In this document: positions 45,057 to 52,288 of the stretch, one piece after another
How the letters are laid out: each line of letters begins with the position of its first letter
Numbering within the stretch: the first letter of the stretch is position 1
Assembly (NCBI RefSeq): GCF_900104765.1
Contig: NZ_LT629737.1
Coordinates: 558,001 to 622,000 of the forward strand
Source of the DNA: Gillisia sp. Hel1_33_143
GTDB lineage: Bacteria; Bacteroidota; Bacteroidia; Flavobacteriales; Flavobacteriaceae
Length of the DNA stretch: 64,000 nucleotides
Direction: 5' to 3'
Translations under genes and position numbers: made by a program
Notes under the pieces: generated by a model
What the model was told of the DNA's origin: nothing
The model's input: only the letters and a program-made list of their open reading frames with translations
The model's database searches: none

Positions 45057-45959
45057 CTATTTTCTAGATTCGGTTTCATCTTCACTTTTAGGTTCAGAAA
45101 GACTCATATAAATTGTTTCTCTTATTTTTGGGCCGTTTATAAATCCGTCTTTTACCTCTTCATCTGAATAAAACGCACTCGTTAAGCTTTCATCTTTTAT
45201 AATTGCATCTTTATCTTTCCCAGAATCTATAGCCTTTTGAACATTTTCTCTTAGGCCTTTTAGCATAGTTAAATTCTTTGAGTAATCTTCATAAGTTGCC
45301 AAATCGCCATGCCCCGGAATGATCTTAGTCTGCTTATTAATTAGTTTTAATCCCATTTCTGCTGCAGCAATATCTCCATCAATACTTCCACCACTTTTTA
45401 GATCTATAAATGGAAAAGATCCATTAAAAAAAGTATCTCCGGTATGCAACACATTAGATGTTGGGAAGTATACCAATGCATCGCTATCTGTATGCGCATT
45501 ATGAACATGCGTGATCAAAATGTCGTTATTATTTAAATGCAGCGTTACATCACTATTAAAAGTTATTATTGGTAAACCTTTACCGTCTGTATTCTTTTCA
45601 TCTGATGCCAATCTTTTTCTAACATTATCATGAGCTAGAATTAAAGCGCCTTGTTCTTGAAAGTTGGCATTCCCTCCGGTGTGATCTCCGTGAAAATGAG
45701 TATTTACCAGATATTTTACGGGCTTATCACTTAATGTTTTTATACTAGCCATAATTTTTTCAGAAAGTCGTGCAAATTGATCATCGATCATGATCGTGCC
45801 GTCTTCCCCTGTTAAAATTCCAATATTTCCACCTTGCCCTACCAACATAGAAATATTTTCGCTTACCGGAACTATTTTGATGTTCACTTCTTCTTTATCT
45901 TGAGCATTCCCAATAAATGGCGCGATAGTGATTAAAATGGAGGTAATTATTTTTTTCAA
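45057..45959 (-). CDS. Exported MBL-fold metallo-hydrolase
   Basis: A 300-residue protein with a signal peptide (MKKIITSILITIAPFIGNAQ) and the metallo-beta-lactamase fold. The metal motif HFHGDH is in VNTHFHGDHTGG (about residue 101). Further ligands are the histidine in THVHNAHTDSDAL, the aspartate in HTGDTFFNG and the histidine in IPGHGDLATYED. Such periplasmic enzymes may cleave lactams, thioesters or lactones; the substrate cannot be told. It is not clearly one of the known B1 or B3 carbapenemases. The tail after residue 285 is acidic and lysine-rich. Confidence 0.88.
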   Translation of the reverse strand: MKKIITSILITIAPFIGNAQDKEEVNIKIVPVSENISMLVGQGGNIGILTGEDGTIMIDDQFARLSEKIMASIKTLSDKPVKYLVNTHFHGDHTGGNANFQEQGALILAHDNVRKRLASDEKNTDGKGLPIITFNSDVTLHLNNNDILITHVHNAHTDSDALVYFPTSNVLHTGDTFFNGSFPFIDLKSGGSIDGDIAAAEMGLKLINKQTKIIPGHGDLATYEDYSKNLTMLKGLRENVQKAIDSGKDKDAIIKDESLTSAFYSDEEVKDGFINGPKIRETIYMSLSEPKSEDETESRK

Positions 45960-45994
45960 AGCTGTTGTTTTTAAGTTGACTTTATAATGAAACT

Positions 45995-46423
45995 TTAAGA
46001 TTTAGAACGGATCTTATCTTTTCTCATAGGCATAGAATCTATTAGATCTAAGATTTTATCTAAAGAAACGCAGTTGTAATCTTTTAATTTGATTTTTCCA
46101 TCCAAACCTATTAGATAAAACTCAAACGGACTATCTTTTTCGTCATATTTTTTATACAAATTGGTAGCAGTGGTCCACTGAGCACCTTCTGCAAAACCTA
46201 CTTTCATTTGATGTTGATAAACCTGATAAACAACTACTTTTCGATCTTCCAGTTCCTTTAATCCCATTTTCAATTCTTGAAGCTGATTGGTGAAATCTTC
46301 ATTTTTAAGATCTTCCGTAAGCAATAAAATCAACCTATCTTCCCAATGATGCTTAGAAAGGTCTTGTGATTGTGCTGTATTCATAAAAAGTAATAAAAGT
46401 AAAAACGCTGAAAATTTTTTCAT
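45995..46423 (-). CDS. DUF4174-type secreted protein
   Basis: A 142-residue exported protein with a signal peptide (MKKFSAFLLLLLFMNTAQSQ). The mature part begins HHWEDRLILLLTED and ends with LIGLDGKIKLKDYNCVSLDKILDLIDSMPMR, a pattern matching DUF4174, a thioredoxin-like fold of unknown role without a CxxC active site. It has a single cysteine. The MBL hydrolase gene follows 35 bases downstream on the same strand. Confidence 0.75.
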   Translation of the reverse strand: MKKFSAFLLLLLFMNTAQSQDLSKHHWEDRLILLLTEDLKNEDFTNQLQELKMGLKELEDRKVVVYQVYQHQMKVGFAEGAQWTTATNLYKKYDEKDSPFEFYLIGLDGKIKLKDYNCVSLDKILDLIDSMPMRKDKIRSKS

Positions 46424-46524
46424 TCTTAATATTACAACTTTTTGTAGGAAACTTTAGTTAAGAAGTGCTATTTCTACAAAAGTCTAAACCGAATTTTACT
46501 TCGCAGTAAATTTAACTTAAACTT

Positions 46525-46532
46525 TATATTTG
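46525..46532 (+). promoter_or_regulatory. -7 promoter element (TATATTTG)
   Basis: Exact TANNTTTG match 22 bases before the ATG of the J-domain-like protein gene. Confidence 0.55.
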
Positions 46533-46554
46533 CTAAGGTTGAAGCAAAACCGCC

Positions 46555-47271
46555 ATGGAAGAAAATAGCCTGATTCATATTAATTTAGAAAAGCAACGTT
46601 TGCTCAAAGAAAAAATTGAGGAAGCCACTCAAGAACTGGAATTAGTTCAGCAGGAAACATTTCAATTTGAATCTATTCTTCGTTCGCATTTAAGCGACCT
46701 GATAATTGAAGAGCAAGAATTAAGCGTTTTGTATAAAGAGCTTAAAAAGGCTAAGAAACTTAAAAGACTTCAGCAAAAACAAAAAGGCAAAAAGTTTAAA
46801 GTAAGTAGAGAGGTTAAAATTCAGCAAAAGGAACCTTTAAAAACTAAAGATCCTGAAGATGAAAAGGAGCGAAAAACGCTGTATAGGGAGGCAATGTTAT
46901 TTTCGCATCCAGATAAATTCTCTTTAGATCATGAAAAGATTGAATTGGCCACAGAGGTTACGGCGAAACTTATAGAGCTTTATAAAAATGGAGCATTACA
47001 GGAATTAAAGCTTTTTCATTTACATATTATGAGTGGTAATGCGCTTGCCGGAGATAATTTACTTCCTACTACATCTTTAGAATTGGCTCAAAAAGACAAG
47101 TATCTTGAAAATAAATTGAAAGATCTATTAGAGCAATTGCAAGCCGCTAAGAATAAACACACTTATAAAGTGCTAAAAGAATATAAAGACCCGATGAGCT
47201 TTTTGCAAGAATTAAAGGAATATTATGACGATCGAATTTTCAAATTAAAAAAGCGAACCAGAAAAGCCTAG
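46555..47271 (+). CDS. Coiled-coil protein with a J-domain-like HPDK motif
   Basis: A 238-residue soluble protein. It has a long N-terminal coiled coil (about 5-80), a basic stretch, and then a J-domain-like helix-loop-helix: LYREAMLFSHPDKF (HPDK at about 120-123) followed by the helix EKIELATEVTAKLIELYKNGALQEL. The HPD triad is the contact point of J-proteins with Hsp70 (DnaK). The J domain here is central instead of at the N-terminus and no zinc-finger or G/F region is seen. A second charged helical region ends the protein. It may guide DnaK to a special substrate; this is inference from the motif. Confidence 0.6.
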   Translation: MEENSLIHINLEKQRLLKEKIEEATQELELVQQETFQFESILRSHLSDLIIEEQELSVLYKELKKAKKLKRLQQKQKGKKFKVSREVKIQQKEPLKTKDPEDEKERKTLYREAMLFSHPDKFSLDHEKIELATEVTAKLIELYKNGALQELKLFHLHIMSGNALAGDNLLPTTSLELAQKDKYLENKLKDLLEQLQAAKNKHTYKVLKEYKDPMSFLQELKEYYDDRIFKLKKRTRKA

Positions 47272-47299
47272 TCGTTTTTAGGAGAAAAAAGATCACTTT

Positions 47300-47335
47300 T
47301 AGAGTATCCTTTTTAATTTATTTCAGTCTACTCTA
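47300..47335. promoter_or_regulatory. Inverted repeat upstream of the Cys-rich peptide gene
   Basis: TAGAGTA (47300-47306) and TACTCTA (47329-47335) form a perfect 7-bp inverted repeat with a 22-base spacer, ending 22 bases before the ATG. A possible regulator site; no TANNTTTG element is visible here. Confidence 0.3.
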
Positions 47336-47357
47336 TAAACCTTTTAAAGCTAGAATT

Positions 47358-47471
47358 ATGAATACTTGTAAATGTTCCAATTGTGATTGTGCAAAATGTA
47401 ATTGCGTTAATTGTTTAGAAAATAATTGTCCGTGTACTAAGTGTGACTGTAATAAATGCAATTGTTGTTAA
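47358..47471 (+). CDS. Metallothionein-like cysteine-ladder peptide (37 aa)
   Basis: A 37-residue peptide with 14 cysteines. After MNT the chain is seven CxCxx-type pentads (CKCSN, CDCAK, CNCVN, CLENN, CPCTK, CDCNK, CNC) plus a terminal C. Cysteines fall at 4, 9, 14, 19, 24, 29, 34 and at 6, 11, 16, 26, 31, 36, an exact period of five with one gap at 21. Such spacing is suited to binding thiophilic metals (Cu(I), Zn, Cd, As) in a metal-thiolate cluster, as in metallothioneins. A hairpin follows and then a SigZ-like sigma gene. I know of no matching bacterial family, so the metallothionein label is by analogy. Confidence 0.7.
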   Translation: MNTCKCSNCDCAKCNCVNCLENNCPCTKCDCNKCNCC

Positions 47472-47478
47472 ATCTTAC

Positions 47479-47512
47479 AAAGGCCGGTGAAGTAGCTGGC
47501 CTTTTCTTTATT
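47479..47512 (+). terminator. Hairpin between the Cys-rich peptide and the sigma gene
   Basis: Nine-bp stem with one G-T pair (arms 47479-47487 AAAGGCCGG and 47496-47504 CTGGCCTTT) and a loop of eight bases, followed by a T-rich tail. It ends 15 bases before the sigma ATG, so it is a terminator or attenuator inside the module. Confidence 0.75.
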
Positions 47513-47519
47513 TTTAAGT

Positions 47520-48047
47520 ATGGAAACCCAAAAAATATGGAATTGGTTTAACGAAGAGCTCTATTTCTTCATTCTTAAAAAAGTGAAGAATAAAAATGCC
47601 GCGAACGATATCTTCCAAAATTCCTTTTTAAAAATTCATGGAAATCTACATCAGGTTGAAGAGGAAGAGAAAATAAAAGCTTGGGTTTTTCAAATTACCA
47701 GAAATGAAATTACCAATTATTTCAATCAGGAATCTAAATTCAAGGATGTTGTAAATCCTGATCAGGAGAACACTATAACAGACTATCAGCACATTTGCTG
47801 TTTTGATAAATTCATTAATAATCTACCCGAGACTTACAAAGAGGTAATAGAAATGGTTTATATCGATGGCAAAAAACAAAATGAGGCTGCAGAAAAACTG
47901 ACTATTAGTCTAGCCAACGTGAAGGCTAGAATTAGACGTGGAAAAGCTATTCTGAAGAAAAATTTTAATGAGTGCTGTAAATATGAAATAGATAAAGACG
48001 GAAATTTAGTTGGAGAACCAAATTGCGCCTGCTGTTCTGATCCCTAA
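47520..48047 (+). CDS. sigZ: SigZ-like ECF sigma factor with Cys-rich tail
   Basis: A 175-residue group IV (ECF) sigma factor: region 2 at about 10-75 (KNAANDIFQNSFLKIH and KAWVFQITRNEITNYF) and region 4 at about 97-150 (LPETYKEVIEMVYIDGKKQ and the helix-turn-helix IS-LANVKARIRRGKAIL). The linker has C93-C94 next to H91, and the tail has C152-C153, C169, C171 and C172. This CC...CxCC pattern resembles SigZ. No anti-sigma gene lies nearby, so the cysteines may sense metal or redox state directly (inference). It follows the Cys-rich peptide gene after a hairpin. Confidence 0.82.
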   Translation: METQKIWNWFNEELYFFILKKVKNKNAANDIFQNSFLKIHGNLHQVEEEEKIKAWVFQITRNEITNYFNQESKFKDVVNPDQENTITDYQHICCFDKFINNLPETYKEVIEMVYIDGKKQNEAAEKLTISLANVKARIRRGKAILKKNFNECCKYEIDKDGNLVGEPNCACCSDP

Positions 48048-48065
48048 ATCACTAACTTTTTCCTG

Positions 48066-48686
48066 TTATTCTCCTTTATAAGAAACCACCTGAGAATATT
48101 CCATAAAGGTATCCTTCAAACGTTCAATTTTAGGATCCATTCTATCAGCAAAGACAAGATACTGACATTTAGGAATACTCTGTGGAATTCTCACCACATC
48201 ATTATAAGCGCTATTTCTAATTAAGAATGCGGCATCTTCAACAATGAACATTTGCAACTGACTTACATTAACACCCGTAATCTTGAATAACTGAAACAAC
48301 CTTTTTGGCGTAGCTATTAAAATATCGATACCGTCGTAAATATCTTCTTTTTGATTATCTATGTTAGGTTCATCAAAAGCGGCATATACTCTTAGATCTG
48401 TGCGTCTGGTAAAAGTTTTAAACTTCTCTTCCAGTTCTACTGCGGCAGTCTTATCTTCAACAAATATCAACGCTCGTGGCGCATCTTCAAAAGCTTCTCC
48501 TTTTAATTTCTGAATAACACTTATGATCATTGCTGAAGTTTTTCCGCTTCCCTCTTTACCTACTATAAAAAGATTAGACCCACTTTTTATCTTAGGTAAT
48601 ATTTTCTTCTGAAATGGTAGAGGTTCTTCAAAACCCAATCTTTCTAAGGCCTCCATTAACGGAGTGTTTAGCTTTTTAAATGACAT
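48066..48686 (-). CDS. DEAD-box helicase-like protein, first RecA domain only, degenerate motif II
   Basis: A 206-residue protein that equals only the first half of a DEAD-box RNA helicase. A Q motif (LERLGFEEPLPFQKKIL, about 14-30) and Walker A GKEGSGKT (43-50) are intact, and a TPKRL block (126-130) corresponds to motif Ib. But motif II is VEDA (149-152) in place of DEAD, motif III reads FAD (179-181), not SAT, and the second RecA domain is absent. ATP may bind but unwinding is unlikely. An open frame extends to 48731, but the ATG at 48686 starts at the Q motif. It converges on the sigma gene with 18 bases between, so no lost half lies downstream. Confidence 0.8.
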   Translation of the reverse strand: MSFKKLNTPLMEALERLGFEEPLPFQKKILPKIKSGSNLFIVGKEGSGKTSAMIISVIQKLKGEAFEDAPRALIFVEDKTAAVELEEKFKTFTRRTDLRVYAAFDEPNIDNQKEDIYDGIDILIATPKRLFQLFKITGVNVSQLQMFIVEDAAFLIRNSAYNDVVRIPQSIPKCQYLVFADRMDPKIERLKDTFMEYSQVVSYKGE

Positions 48687-48896
48687 ATTATCGAAATTAA
48701 CTGATAATTTTTGACAGAAATTGTTCCGCAAAAATAAGAACCTGCAAGTTGGCGATTAATCCTTATTTAAATAAATGATTCTTCATATATCTTCTGAAAA
48801 TCAAAAAATATCACCACTTAACCGACAACAAATGTTTACAAACGTAAGTAAACGAAAACAAGCCTTTGCCAACCGAATAAACTTTCTGTCTCGATG

Positions 48897-48904
48897 TACG
48901 TTTG
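48897..48904 (+). promoter_or_regulatory. ssb -7 promoter element (TACGTTTG)
   Basis: Exact TANNTTTG match 49 bases before the ssb ATG. No clear -33 TTG at the usual distance. Confidence 0.5.
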
Positions 48905-48953
48905 TCCTGTTGAAATGAACGAATGATTTTCAACTGCAATAAATTCTATAGTT

Positions 48954-49286
48954 ATGAGCACTTTAAGAAACACAGTACAATTGATCGGGTATGTAGGTAA
49001 TGATCCTGAAATCGTAAATCTTGAATCTGGTAAAAAATTGGCCAAATTCTCCATCGCTACTAATGAATCTTATAAAAACGCCAAAGGCGAAAAGATCACA
49101 GATACACAATGGCATAATGTAGTTGCCTGGGGCAAGACGGCCGAGTTGATAGAAAATTATGTTCCTAAAGGAAAAGAAGTAGGTATTGAAGGAAAACTTA
49201 CTAGCAGAAGTTATGAAGATAAAGAAGGTGTAAAACGCTACATTACGGAAGTGGTTTGTAATGAACTTTTACTTCTGGGAAAATAG
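48954..49286 (+). CDS. ssb: Single-stranded DNA-binding protein, short form
   Basis: A 110-residue protein with the SSB OB-fold: STLRNTVQLIGYVGNDPEIVNL at the start, then KFSIATNESYKN, TQWHNVVAWGKTAELIENYVPKGKEVGIEGKL and the ending RYITEVVCNELLLLGK. The fold is complete, but the chain stops right after the last strand. The disordered linker and acidic DDDIPF-type tip that recruit repair and replication partners are absent. This resembles B. subtilis SsbB and suggests a secondary SSB, with a full-length copy elsewhere (inference). It has its own promoter element and a strong terminator. Confidence 0.93.
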   Translation: MSTLRNTVQLIGYVGNDPEIVNLESGKKLAKFSIATNESYKNAKGEKITDTQWHNVVAWGKTAELIENYVPKGKEVGIEGKLTSRSYEDKEGVKRYITEVVCNELLLLGK

Positions 49287-49309
49287 AACGTATGGATTTA
49301 TTAAATAAC

Positions 49310-49348
49310 AAAGCGACATTTCTAGCAGTTAAGAAATGTCGCTTTTTA
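49310..49348. terminator. Bidirectional terminator between ssb and the M16 peptidase
   Basis: Perfect 14-bp stem (arms 49310-49323 and 49332-49345, core AAGCGACATTTCT) with an eight-base loop, followed by T residues. Confidence 0.9.
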
Positions 49349-49378
49349 TATTAATCAGTTAAAACCTGATCTATAATT

Positions 49379-52162
49379 TTAATTTTTTACCTCTTTTTTT
49401 TCAGGCATTTTAATCTCTGGAGATAATACATTCCCATCGGCGTCGATCTCAATGATAGAATCAAATCCAAGTTCATCTAATTTATCTGCAACCTTAGCTC
49501 TGTCTCCTACCATAAACCAATTTACTTCATCGGGTTTAACCATTTTATTACTAACAGATTTCAAATCACTTAAAGTCAAATTCTTGATATTGGCATCATA
49601 GGTTTGGTAATAATCATCTGGCAGATCATACTTCACAATATTATAAAGTGAGTTATTTACCGCCGAGTTTGTTTCCCATTGTCCCGGTAAAGCAAGAATC
49701 TGATTAGTCTTTACTTTATCTAACTCTTCCTGAGTAACAGGTTTAGTAGATACAAATTGAGATAACTCTTTTTTCAATTCTAAGATAGATTCTGCAGTTT
49801 TATCGGTTTGAACCGGGGCATAAACAATAAATGGTCTTTCCTGTTGTGCGTCCATCACAAATCCGAAGGCGCCATAAGCCCAATGTTTATCTTCCCTAAG
49901 GTTCATATTGATACGTGAAGTAAATTCACCTCCCAACACATTCACCATTTGCTCTACAGCAACTTCTGGCACTTCCCCATATTTTCCGGTTAAATAACCA
50001 CCAATAATTACAGATTGTGGAGATTCCGGTCTGTTCATTAAATACAATGTGTTTTTAGTTCCTGTTTTTGGCTTGTTATAAGTGATGGTTGGAACGTCTC
50101 CTTTTTTCATCTTCCCTAAAGATTTTTCAAGCTTCGCTTTAAGCTCACTCATTTCAACATCTCCGGTAACAATTAGCGTAGCATTATTCGGCTTCATCCA
50201 GGTATCATAAAATTTCTGAACATCGGCTCGCGTTAAATTTTCTACCGTTTTCTCATATCCCGTTCCTGTATATGGATTGCTATAAGGATGATCTTCCCCA
50301 TATAAATATTTATTTACCACTCTTAAAGCCATGGAAACTGGCTGAGACTTCTCTCTTTTGATATCATTTAACTGCTCATTCTTTAATCTGTCGAATTCCT
50401 TTTGAGGGAAAGCTGGATTCAAAATAACATCTGCAAAAACATCTAAACTTCCATCTAAGCTTTGTTTTAAGGTATTCATACCCACTCTGGAAATATCCTG
50501 GTCTGATCCTGTATATAAATTAGCTCCCAGCATTTGAAGTTTTTCATTGATCTGAAGTGAGTTCATATCTTTAGTTCCTTCATCTAATAGATCCATCGCT
50601 AAAGCTGCAGTTCCCGGAGTAGCTAAATAATCTGTTTTATATCCGGCGTTGAACATAAGATCCATAACTACGGTAGAAACTCCTTCTCTTTTTGCTAAAA
50701 CGATGTTCATCCCGTTAGACAATTTTGCTCGTTGCACTTCTGGAAATTTTACAGCCTTAGCAGTTCCTAAAGGAGGTAATTTAGATCTATCAATATCAGA
50801 TTTCACAACGGTATATTCAGGGAATGGCTTGCAAATTAAAGTATGCTTTCCTTTTGTTAACCATTTCTTTGCTGTTGCCTGTAGATCAGCAGCAGTAGCA
50901 TTTTCTACAAATTTCATTTGAGTTTTATAATAAGATGCATCTCCATGATACGTTTGATTTGATGCTAATACATCTGAAACTCCTCCAAACCCACCAATTC
51001 TTTCTGTTCCTTTTATAATTCCTGAAAAGTAATCGGCTTTAACTCTTTTCAACTCTTGCTCGGTAGGTCCGTTTTTTATTAGATGATCTATTTCGGCTAA
51101 AAGTTTAGTTCTAACTTCTTCAATATCTTCTCCCGGTTTTACATTTGCATACACGATGTAATTGCTCGCGATTTCGCTTGAAGACTGAAAAGCAGCAACA
51201 TTACTAGCAATCTGATCTTCATAAACCAATTTTTTATAAAGTCTGGAATTCTTACCATTGCTCAAAATAGAAGCCACAAGATCTAATTCCAGATCTTCCT
51301 TTTCTCCAAACGGAGGAGAATTCCATGCAAAAAGAACTCTTGCCTCTGGCACTCTATCTTCATAAACCTGATACGTATCTCCGTTATGTTCCGGAATATT
51401 TCTTTCTTGTCTTTGGATGGTTGGTCCCGAAGGAATATCTCCAAAATAAGCCAACACTTTTTTGTGGATCTCTTCCGGCTTAATATCTCCGGCGATAGCA
51501 ATTACTGCATTCGCAGCACCGTAATATGACTTGAACCAATTTTGCACATCTTCCAAAGAAGCAGCATTCAGATCTTCCATTTCCCCAATTACCGTCCAAG
51601 AATATGGATGCCCTTTAGGATACATGGCTTTAGTGATATAATTCCACTGTTGTCCATAAGGCTGATTTTCTCCTTGTCGTTTTTCATTTTGAACCACGCC
51701 ACGTTGCTCATCTAAAAGATCCTGATCTACAACTCCAAGTAAATGCCCCATTCTGTCTGACTCTAGAAACAACACTTGGTCTAAAGCCGAAACCGGTACG
51801 TTTTGAAAATAATTAGTTCTATCTGTATTTGTAGTTCCGTTTACATCGGTTCCTCCTATTCTTTCTATAACCTGAAAATAGTCATCATCATAATTCTCAC
51901 TTCCATTAAACATTAGATGTTCAAAAAGATGCGCAAACCCACTTTTACCTTCTTTTTCATTTTTAGATCCTACATGATACCAAACATTTACTGCTACAAT
52001 TGGTGCTTTATGATCTTCATGAACCAAAAGGGTTAATCCATTTGGCAACACAAATTTTTCATAATCAATGTTGATGTCATCTGCTTTAAAAACTGAATTT
52101 TGTGCCCGAGATTTTTGTACAAAGCCAAAAACGATCAGGAAAACGATCATTAATTTTCTCAT
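49379..52162 (-). CDS. M16-family zinc metallopeptidase (two-domain)
   Basis: A 927-residue exported peptidase of the insulinase/pitrilysin type. The signal peptide starts MRKLMIVFLIVFGFVQKSRAQ. The inverted zinc motif HxxEH is in FAHLFEHLMFNGSENYD (about residue 70), with the distal glutamate in the helix after it. A second M16 half (about 490-900) lacks this motif and serves as the non-catalytic partner, as usual. An open frame extends to 52216, but the ATG at 52162 places the signal peptide at the start. It is probably periplasmic and cleaves peptides within a closed chamber. Confidence 0.94.
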   Translation of the reverse strand: MRKLMIVFLIVFGFVQKSRAQNSVFKADDINIDYEKFVLPNGLTLLVHEDHKAPIVAVNVWYHVGSKNEKEGKSGFAHLFEHLMFNGSENYDDDYFQVIERIGGTDVNGTTNTDRTNYFQNVPVSALDQVLFLESDRMGHLLGVVDQDLLDEQRGVVQNEKRQGENQPYGQQWNYITKAMYPKGHPYSWTVIGEMEDLNAASLEDVQNWFKSYYGAANAVIAIAGDIKPEEIHKKVLAYFGDIPSGPTIQRQERNIPEHNGDTYQVYEDRVPEARVLFAWNSPPFGEKEDLELDLVASILSNGKNSRLYKKLVYEDQIASNVAAFQSSSEIASNYIVYANVKPGEDIEEVRTKLLAEIDHLIKNGPTEQELKRVKADYFSGIIKGTERIGGFGGVSDVLASNQTYHGDASYYKTQMKFVENATAADLQATAKKWLTKGKHTLICKPFPEYTVVKSDIDRSKLPPLGTAKAVKFPEVQRAKLSNGMNIVLAKREGVSTVVMDLMFNAGYKTDYLATPGTAALAMDLLDEGTKDMNSLQINEKLQMLGANLYTGSDQDISRVGMNTLKQSLDGSLDVFADVILNPAFPQKEFDRLKNEQLNDIKREKSQPVSMALRVVNKYLYGEDHPYSNPYTGTGYEKTVENLTRADVQKFYDTWMKPNNATLIVTGDVEMSELKAKLEKSLGKMKKGDVPTITYNKPKTGTKNTLYLMNRPESPQSVIIGGYLTGKYGEVPEVAVEQMVNVLGGEFTSRINMNLREDKHWAYGAFGFVMDAQQERPFIVYAPVQTDKTAESILELKKELSQFVSTKPVTQEELDKVKTNQILALPGQWETNSAVNNSLYNIVKYDLPDDYYQTYDANIKNLTLSDLKSVSNKMVKPDEVNWFMVGDRAKVADKLDELGFDSIIEIDADGNVLSPEIKMPEKKEVKN

Positions 52163-52288
52163 TTTTTTGATTGATTTGATTAATAAAAAGTGGGTGGGGC
52201 ATTTAAATATAAGCATTTAATCTACTAAACATGAAATGCTTATAAAATTTATCAATTACATAAAACAGAATAAATGTCTAAGAGATAA

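Noticed and set aside
46440-46481. TTTTGTAG/CTACAAAA inverted repeat between two divergent genes
   Set aside because: Eight-bp arms with a 26-base spacer in AT-rich DNA are likely by chance, and the repeat is not aligned with the -7 element at 46525.
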